DNA from: Armatimonadota bacterium
GTDB lineage: Bacteria > Sysuimicrobiota > Sysuimicrobiia > Sysuimicrobiales > Humicultoraceae
NCBI GenBank assembly: GCA_031459855.1
Contig: JAVKHP010000001.1
Location: forward strand, 2,093,384-2,157,383
Length of the DNA stretch: 64,000 nt
Reading direction: 5' to 3'
Below, one piece after another: positions 58,715-64,000 of this stretch (position 1 is the stretch's first letter; every line of letters begins with the position of its first letter). The notes beneath the pieces were generated by a model. The model was given only the letters and a program-made list of their open reading frames with translations, was not told the DNA's origin and did not search any database. Made by a program: the position numbers and the translations under genes.

Positions 58715-59809
58715 TCACGGTGCGGCGCCCTCGGCAGCGCGCCTGCCGGCCGGTGGGAGCGCCGTGGCGTTCCCGGCGCGCCGCCCGACCAATCCCGACG
58801 GCCAGAACAGGAGCACGCCCACCAGCAGCAGGCCGAAGACGACCGCCTCGATCTCGCCCGCCACCCCGGGGATCACGTGCCGGATGCGCGTGCGCAGCAC
58901 CTCGCTCATCAGCAGCACCGCCATCGCGCCGGCGGGCGCGCCCCAGATGCTGGTCATCCCGCCCACCGCCGACATCACCACGAGTTCCAGGGAGGGCACG
59001 AACCCGAACGTCGCGGGCACGACAGCGGCCTGGAAGTGCGCGTAGAGGCTACCCGCCAGCGACGCCAGCCCCGCGCTCAGCGCAAAGACCTGCGCCTTGT
59101 ACCGGTGGGCGGCGATCCCCAGGCACTCGGCCGCGCCTTCGGCGCCGTGGATCGCCCGCAGCGCGCGGCCGACGCGCGAGTCGATCAGGTTGAGGCCCAG
59201 CGCCACCGCGCCCAGCGCCACGGCCCAGACCAGGAAGTAGTAGCGCGCGGCCGGCCACACCATCCACGGGCCCACCCGCAGCCGTGGGATCCCGAAGACC
59301 CCGTCGAACCCGCCCGTCAGGTTCAGGTGCGGCAGGCCCAGGTTCTCGCGCAGCACGATGTAGACCACGATCCCCAGGCCCAGCGTGGCCATGGCCAGGT
59401 AGTGGCCGCGCAGCCGCAGGATCACCAGGCCGATGGCGTAGGCGAACCCGCCCACCAGCACGGTGCCGACGGCCATCAGCAGCCAGGGCCACCACCAGGT
59501 GCTGGCGACGGTCGGCGGGATGCCCAGCACCGGTGCGCGCACCGTCAGGATCGCCGAGAAGAAGGCGCCCATGCCGTAGAAGGCCGCCTGGCCCAGGGAG
59601 ACCTGCCCCGCATACCCCATGAGCAGGTTCAGGCCGACCAACACGATGGTGAAGATGCCGGCGCGGATCAGCAGGTCGAGGTGCACCAGGCCGCCCGTCA
59701 GGCGGGGCAGCGACAGCCCCCACGGGCGTGCCGCCTCGAGCCAGCCGAGTGCCACCACGACGGCCGCCGCAGCCACCAGCCCCCGGCTGCGCCCGCGGGT
59801 GTCCCTCAC
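58715..59809 (-). CDS. livM: Branched-chain-type ABC permease LivM (transporter 2)
   Basis: This 364-residue permease has ten or so hydrophobic segments. LivM landmarks are VLVGLNLLMGYAGQVSLGQA near the N-terminus, LRLRGHYLAMATLGLGIVV, the extracellular LTGGFDGVFGIP, and the coupling loop GAEGAAECLGIAAHRYK. GTG 59809 overlaps the livH stop (GTGA). The charged C-terminal tail is not conserved. Confidence 0.9.
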   Translation of the reverse strand: MRDTRGRSRGLVAAAAVVVALGWLEAARPWGLSLPRLTGGLVHLDLLIRAGIFTIVLVGLNLLMGYAGQVSLGQAAFYGMGAFFSAILTVRAPVLGIPPTVASTWWWPWLLMAVGTVLVGGFAYAIGLVILRLRGHYLAMATLGLGIVVYIVLRENLGLPHLNLTGGFDGVFGIPRLRVGPWMVWPAARYYFLVWAVALGAVALGLNLIDSRVGRALRAIHGAEGAAECLGIAAHRYKAQVFALSAGLASLAGSLYAHFQAAVVPATFGFVPSLELVVMSAVGGMTSIWGAPAGAMAVLLMSEVLRTRIRHVIPGVAGEIEAVVFGLLLVGVLLFWPSGLVGRRAGNATALPPAGRRAAEGAAP

Positions 59810-60852
59810 GGCCGCTCGGCCTCCGCCTCGGCGCCGGCGAAGCCGTGGGGCCGGGCCAGCAGCAGCACCACCAGCACGACGAACGCGAACAGGTCCTTGA
59901 AGCCCGCCAGGGTCACGCCCGCCCACAGCGTCTCCAGCACGCCCAGGATCAGCGCGCCGGCAATGGCGCCCTGGAACCTCACCAGGCCGCCCATGATGGC
60001 GGCCACGAACCCCTTCAGCCCCACTTCCAGGCCCATGTCGAAAGTGGGCCGCGTGACCGGGCCCACCACGATCCCCGCCACCGCGCCCAGCACCGCGGCC
60101 AGCCCGAAGGCCAGCGTCGCCATCGTGTCGACGCGAATCCCTGCCAGCTGCGCGGCCAGCCGGTTGACCGCGCAGGCGCGCATCGCCTTGCCGGTGAGCG
60201 TGCGCTCGAAGAACAGGGCCAGCAACGCCAGGCAGGCGGCCGTCGTCCCCCAGATCCACAGGCTCTGGGCGCGGATCAGCACGTCGCCGACGAGCACCGA
60301 CCGGTCGCGCATCTCCAGCGTCGCGAACGCCGGCAGCACGTAGGGGCGCGGCCCCCACGCCAGCAGGGCCGTCCCCTGCAGCACCAGGTAGACGCCGACC
60401 GTGATCATGATCTTGGTCAGCAGGAGCGCGCCGCGGGCGGGGTGCAGCGCCAGCCGGTAGACGACCACGCCGAGCGCGCCCGTGGCCGCGACGGCCGCCA
60501 GGGCGCTGGCTGCCAGCCGCGGCGCGCTGACCGTGGTGGAGGCGCCCAGGAACGTGATGGTCAGCATCGGCCCCAGCATGACGAACGCGCCCTGGGCGAA
60601 GTTGATGACGCCGGTGACCCGATAGACCACGACGAACCCCAGGGCGACCAGCGCGTAGATCGCCCCGGCCTGCAGGCCGTCGACCACGAACTGCGCGTAG
60701 TCGGGCACCCCGAAGCCGTGGCGGCGGCCCGCCAGCACCAGGGCCGCCGCCAGCAGCACCGCCGCACCGCCCAGCCCCCACCCGGGCCGCGCGCGCCACG
60801 GGGCCACGGGGCGACCGGCAGGCGAGAGCACGGGGGAGACCGCTTTCGCCAC
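59806..60852 (-). CDS. livH: Branched-chain-type ABC permease LivH (transporter 2)
   Basis: This 348-residue permease is longer than usual because of an N-terminal extension with an extra helix (residues about 25-42). The LivH core begins VVDGLQAGAIYALVALGFVVV, then GVINFAQGAFVMLG, with coupling loop NRLAAQLAGIRVDTMATLA and the ending LLLARPHGF. GTG 60852 is used. It is 14 bases after the binding-protein stop, so it is part of one operon. Confidence 0.88.
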   Translation of the reverse strand: MAKAVSPVLSPAGRPVAPWRARPGWGLGGAAVLLAAALVLAGRRHGFGVPDYAQFVVDGLQAGAIYALVALGFVVVYRVTGVINFAQGAFVMLGPMLTITFLGASTTVSAPRLAASALAAVAATGALGVVVYRLALHPARGALLLTKIMITVGVYLVLQGTALLAWGPRPYVLPAFATLEMRDRSVLVGDVLIRAQSLWIWGTTAACLALLALFFERTLTGKAMRACAVNRLAAQLAGIRVDTMATLAFGLAAVLGAVAGIVVGPVTRPTFDMGLEVGLKGFVAAIMGGLVRFQGAIAGALILGVLETLWAGVTLAGFKDLFAFVVLVVLLLARPHGFAGAEAEAERP

Positions 60853-60866
60853 CGCGCGACGTCAGC

Positions 60867-62087
60867 TCACTTCCACTGGTCCTTGGGCAGCACGAGGAAC
60901 TTCCCGCCCTTCACCGTCACGAAGACGAAGTCGCGGTAGTCGAACCCCAGGTGGTCGTCGGGGCTCAGCTTGAAGACGCCGTGCGTGCCCCGGATGCTGC
61001 CCAGCTTGGTCTCCAGGGCCTCGCGCACCAGCTCCCGCTGCCGCTCCAACGGCTGGCGGTCGGGCAGGGTGCGCAGCGCCGCCAGGGCCCACTGCAGGGC
61101 ATCGTAGGCGTGGCCGGCAAAGGTGCTGATGGGCGCCCCACCGGTGTAGCGCTGGTAGTCGCTGACGAAGCGCAGGTTCAGCGCCCGGGTGGGGTCGTCC
61201 GCCGGCAGCTGGTCCGCCACCAGGATCTTGCCGCAGGGCATCACCGTCCCCTCGGCGGCCTGGCCTGCGGTCTTGATCAGGTCGGGGCTGCAGGCGCCGT
61301 GGCCGTGCACGATACGCACCGCCGGGAGGCGCTCGCGCACCGCCACGTTGATCAGCGACGCCGCCGGCGGGATGCTCCCGATGACCACGGCCTGGCAGCC
61401 GCTGGCGCGCACCCGCGCCACCTGCGGGAACTCGGTCGCGGTGCGCTCGAACGCGTCGCCGTAGGCGATGGCGATGCCGGCCTTCCCGTAGACCGCCTCG
61501 GCGCTCTGGAACGTGTCCTTGCCGTAGGCCGTGTTCTCGTAGAGATGGCAGACCCGCCGCGCGCCCACCGCCTGCAGGTAGTCGGCCTGCGCCTGGGCGC
61601 TGTGCAGGTTCTCGGGCACCGGCTTGAAGATCCAGGGCCGCATCCGCTTGGTGGCCGGGTCCTCGATGATGCTGCGCGCCGACGCCATGGAGATCATGGG
61701 CGTGCGCCCTTCGGTGGCGATGGGCACCATGGCCAGGCTGGGTCCGCTCAAGGTGCCGGCCACGAGCACCGTGACCCGCTCGTCGTGGATCAACCGCCGC
61801 GCCAGGCCGGCCGCCACGTCGGCGCTGGACTGGTCGTCGAAGATCAGGATCTCCACGTCGTGGCGGGCGCGGTCCGGCCCCACCACACCCCGCTGCACCG
61901 TCAGCCGTTCCTGGAGCATGCGCGCCACGTCCCGTTCGGGCACGCCCAGGCTGGCCCCGGGGCCGGTCACGGACGCGATGAACCCGATCCGGTAGGGCAT
62001 CGACGCCCAGGCCCAGGGGCCGGCGGGCACCAGCGCGGCGCCCGCGGCGATGGCGACGAGCACGAGCACGAACCGATACCGTTTCAT
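60867..62087 (-). CDS. livK: Branched-chain-type ABC substrate-binding protein (transporter 2)
   Basis: This 406-residue periplasmic binding protein has a signal peptide (MKRYRFVLVLVAIAAGAALV, cleavage near AWA|S). The mature domain begins YRIGFIASVTGPGASLGVPERD, with VEILIFDDQSSADVAAGLARRLI. The ending DHLGFDYRDFVFVTVKGGKF is typical of receptors for aromatic or branched acids. ATG 62087 follows AAAGGAGG. It heads livKHMGF, transcribed away from the dapA-like gene. Confidence 0.88.
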   Translation of the reverse strand: MKRYRFVLVLVAIAAGAALVPAGPWAWASMPYRIGFIASVTGPGASLGVPERDVARMLQERLTVQRGVVGPDRARHDVEILIFDDQSSADVAAGLARRLIHDERVTVLVAGTLSGPSLAMVPIATEGRTPMISMASARSIIEDPATKRMRPWIFKPVPENLHSAQAQADYLQAVGARRVCHLYENTAYGKDTFQSAEAVYGKAGIAIAYGDAFERTATEFPQVARVRASGCQAVVIGSIPPAASLINVAVRERLPAVRIVHGHGACSPDLIKTAGQAAEGTVMPCGKILVADQLPADDPTRALNLRFVSDYQRYTGGAPISTFAGHAYDALQWALAALRTLPDRQPLERQRELVREALETKLGSIRGTHGVFKLSPDDHLGFDYRDFVFVTVKGGKFLVLPKDQWK

Positions 62088-62172
62088 GCTGCGCCTCCTT
62101 TCCCGCCCGTGCCGGTGCAGAGGACAACGTCCGGCGACGTCGAAACCCGGTTCTTACAGAATTCCGACACCG

Positions 62173-62189
62173 GACACGTGCGACGTGTC
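62173..62189. promoter_or_regulatory. Inverted repeat in the livK2/dapA-like divergent region
   Basis: GACACGTGCGACGTGTC is a 6-bp inverted repeat (GACACG/CGTGTC) with a 5-base spacer. It lies 86 bp from the livK start and about 107 bp from the dapA-like start, so it could serve either gene. It differs from the TetR-type sites elsewhere in the window. Confidence 0.4.
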
Positions 62190-62295
62190 TTGATATTCGG
62201 GACCATGACCTGCCGGAACCTTCTGTGCGGGGCATCCCGGGGGCAGGGCCGCTGCGGCACCCCGGGCAGCGCTCCGGAGACACAGGCCTGACGCC

Positions 62296-63219
62296 ATGCT
62301 TCGCGGCTCGATCGTGCCGCTGGTCACGCCCTTTCGCGACGGCCGCGTCGACGAGGCCGCCCTGGCCGCGCTGATCGAGTGGCAGATCGCCTCGGGCAGC
62401 CACGGCATCAGCGTGACCGGCAGCACGGGCGAGCCGGCCGCCCTGTCGCTGGCCGAGCGGGAGCGCGTGATCGCCCTTGCGGTCGAGACCGCCCGCGGGC
62501 GCGTGCCGGTCGTGGCCGGCACCGGTTCGGCGAACTTCGAGGAGACCCTGCACCTCACGCGCTTTGCGCGGCGCGTGGGCGCCGACGCCGCCCTGGTGGT
62601 GACGCCCTACTACACGCGGCCGGGGCAGGAGGGACTGTACCGGTACTTCCGGAGCCTGGCCGAGGCGACCGACATCCCCATCATCCTGTACAACATCCCC
62701 GGGCGGACGGCCACCACCCTCGAGCCCGAGACCACTGCGCGCCTGGCCCGCGACTGTCCGACCATCGTGGGGATCAAGGAGTCCCACAAGGACCTGGAGC
62801 ACATCTGTCGGGTCATGCACCGGTGCGGGCCGACGTTTGCGGTCTACTCCGGCATCGAGCTGCTGTGCTTCCCCATCCTCGCGCTGGGCGGCGCCGGGTA
62901 CGTCAGCGCCACGGGCAACGTGCTGCCCCGCGAGGTGGCCCGCCTCTACGACCTGGTCGCCGCCGGGCAGTGGGAGGAGGCGCGGCAGCTCCACTACCAC
63001 CTGCTGCCCATGAACGATGTCCTGTTCATCGAGACGAACCCGGTGCCGGCGAAGACGGCGCTGGGGCTGATGGGCCGCATCCGCCCCGAGGTGCGACCGC
63101 CGCTTGCGCCGCTCGCGCCCGCGCACGAGGCCAGGCTGCGCCAGGTGATGGCCAGCTACGGGCTGCTGCCGGAGGACGTGGGGATGCCTGCGGACTCCCC
63201 GGCGGCGGGCAGGGCCTGA
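62296..63219 (+). CDS. DapA/NAL-family aldolase or dehydratase
   Basis: This 307-residue class I TIM-barrel enzyme is of the dihydrodipicolinate synthase type. VTGSTGEPAALSLAERERV holds the 2-oxoacid carboxylate-binding loop, the catalytic Tyr is in LYNIPGRTATTL, the Schiff-base Lys in IVGIKESHKDLEHI, and GGAGYVSATGNVLP is the late barrel loop. Such enzymes act in lysine synthesis or in aldol cleavage of sugar and aromatic-derived 2-oxoacids. Adjacent to an FAH-family gene and away from lysine genes, a catabolic aldolase is more likely than DapA proper. Confidence 0.85.
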   Translation: MLRGSIVPLVTPFRDGRVDEAALAALIEWQIASGSHGISVTGSTGEPAALSLAERERVIALAVETARGRVPVVAGTGSANFEETLHLTRFARRVGADAALVVTPYYTRPGQEGLYRYFRSLAEATDIPIILYNIPGRTATTLEPETTARLARDCPTIVGIKESHKDLEHICRVMHRCGPTFAVYSGIELLCFPILALGGAGYVSATGNVLPREVARLYDLVAAGQWEEARQLHYHLLPMNDVLFIETNPVPAKTALGLMGRIRPEVRPPLAPLAPAHEARLRQVMASYGLLPEDVGMPADSPAAGRA

Positions 63220-63229
63220 GGGGCCGGCC

Positions 63230-63979
63230 GTGCGCTGGTGTCGCTTCATCGCCGCAGGGCGCGTGTACCGCGGGCGCGTCGAGGACGGGGTGCTGGTGGA
63301 CGAGCAGGGCGGCGTGCACGCGCCCGACGCGGTCGCCTGGCTGCCGCCGGTGGCGCCGTCGAAGATCGTGGGGTTTGCGCTCACCTACCGCGACCACGCC
63401 GCGGAGCTCGCGATGGCGGTGCCGGACGAGCCAGCGGTGTTCTTCAAGCCGCCCTCCAGCCTGGTCGGCCACGGCGCGCCGGTCGTCTCCCCCGCAGGCG
63501 TCACCCACCTGCACTACGAGGCCGAGCTCGCCGTGGTGATCGGCCGGCGCTGCCGCCGGATCCGCCCGGAGGCCACCCCCGAGGTCGTGCGCGGCTACAC
63601 CATCGCCAACGACGTCACCGCCCGCGACTTCATCCGCAACGTCTTCCGGCCGCCCGTGCGCGCCAAGGGGTGGGACACGTTCTGCCCGCTGGGCCCCACG
63701 CTGGTGGAAGGAGAGATCGCCGATCCCCACCGGCTGGGGCTGCGGACCTACGTCAACGGCGAGCTGCGCCAGCAGGGGAGCACGGCCGACCTGGCGCTCT
63801 CGATCTGGGAGCAGATCGCCTTCCTCTCGTCGTTCATGACCCTGGAGCCCGACGACGTGATCCTGACCGGCACGCCCAGGGGCATCGCCCCGGTGCGGCC
63901 CGGCGACCGGATGCGCATCGAGATCGACGGCCTGGGCGCACTGGAGAACCCGGTGGTGGCCGACAGCGCCCCGACGTGA
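63230..63979 (+). CDS. Fumarylacetoacetate hydrolase (FAH) family protein
   Basis: This 249-residue protein starts at GTG 63230, ten bases after the dapA-like stop. It has a short N-terminal domain, then KIVGFALTYRDHAAE, VFFKPPSSLVGHG, the metal Glu pair in HYEAELAVVIG, YTIANDVTARDF, KGWDTFCPLGP and VILTGTPRGIAPV. The pattern is that of the HpaG/HpcE isomerase-decarboxylase and 2-oxo-acid hydratase group, which processes ring-cleavage products. With the aldolase upstream it forms a two-gene catabolic unit that may continue beyond the window end. Confidence 0.88.
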   Translation: MRWCRFIAAGRVYRGRVEDGVLVDEQGGVHAPDAVAWLPPVAPSKIVGFALTYRDHAAELAMAVPDEPAVFFKPPSSLVGHGAPVVSPAGVTHLHYEAELAVVIGRRCRRIRPEATPEVVRGYTIANDVTARDFIRNVFRPPVRAKGWDTFCPLGPTLVEGEIADPHRLGLRTYVNGELRQQGSTADLALSIWEQIAFLSSFMTLEPDDVILTGTPRGIAPVRPGDRMRIEIDGLGALENPVVADSAPT

Positions 63980-64000
63980 GCGGCGGGGCGGTGAGCGGAG

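Noticed and set aside
57824..60343. 839-codon plus-strand open frame through the liv genes
   Set aside because: Composition is random-like and it crosses several well-defined ABC transporter genes on the other strand.

Overview
The window is GC-rich (roughly 70 percent by eye) bacterial chromosome, densely packed with short or overlapping gene junctions, GTG and TTG starts, and no tRNA, rRNA, CRISPR array, transposase or phage gene. Gene content (two branched-chain-type ABC importers, ferredoxin-linked 2-oxoacid oxidoreductases, an ATP-dependent benzoyl-CoA-reductase-like cassette, acyl-CoA enzymes, and a PPOX-fold flavin/F420-type protein) points to a metabolically versatile, at least partly anaerobic soil, sediment or thermal-aquifer bacterium of a deep high-GC lineage. 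Taxonomy cannot be fixed from the sequence; Sysuimicrobiota (CSP1-3), Chloroflexota or Rokubacteria-like lineages are guesses.

Region 1 (1-4314, plus strand): the end of a GntR/UTRA regulator, then a tight operon of AtzG-like small protein, AtzE-like amidase, ribokinase and an FAD amine oxidase, which looks like a small catabolic unit for a nitrogenous compound. Region 2 (4588-6536): molybdate modA-modB on the minus strand without modC, divergent from a DUF3054 membrane protein. Region 3 (6849-18894): mostly single genes (DUF1028 protein, serine beta-lactamase-like hydrolase, MscS channel, adenine-deaminase-like enzyme, M20 peptidase, PPOX-fold protein, cold-shock protein, an active/inactive M16 peptidase pair), plus two tandem 47-codon membrane-protein genes too small for routine gene calling.

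Region 4 (18904-49724, all minus strand) is the core of the window. It carries HAD phosphatase and succinate-semialdehyde-type dehydrogenase; TetR and hemerythrin; then bcrC-bcrB-bcrA-bcrD-like genes with a metal-site-degenerate amidohydrolase and a BadH-like dehydrogenase; a PrpF isomerase, thiolase, DUF35 protein and an SsuABC/TauABC-type importer with two permeases; an SDR, enoyl-CoA hydratase, CaiB CoA-transferase and TetR; the KOR and IOR 2-oxoacid:ferredoxin oxidoreductases; LeuA/LeuD/LeuC-like 2-oxoacid chain-elongation enzymes; two regulators with cysteine-rich PAS domains; and a cyclohexadienoyl-CoA-hydratase (Dch)-like protein. Taken together I read this as a low-potential aromatic or alicyclic acyl-CoA pathway: KOR/IOR reduce ferredoxin, the Bcr-like complex uses it with ATP to dearomatise a ring, and the Dch-like hydratase and BadH-like dehydrogenase process the product. 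The usual ring hydrolase (Oah/BamA) is not in the window.

Region 5 (49820-62087): two complete branched-chain-type ABC importers (both minus strand) flank a plus-strand paaI-paaK-thioesterase unit, suggesting uptake and CoA activation of an aromatic acid. Region 6 (62296-63979): DapA-family aldolase and a fumarylacetoacetate-hydrolase-family protein. Three similar TetR-type palindromes (28597, 47245, 54471) lie upstream of the bcr-like operon, of leuC, and between the livK and paaI-paaK units, which suggests a shared regulon. Three gene 3' ends (leuC, livF, paaK) are each followed by a copy of their last codons and stop 59-61 bp downstream, an unusual recurring pattern.
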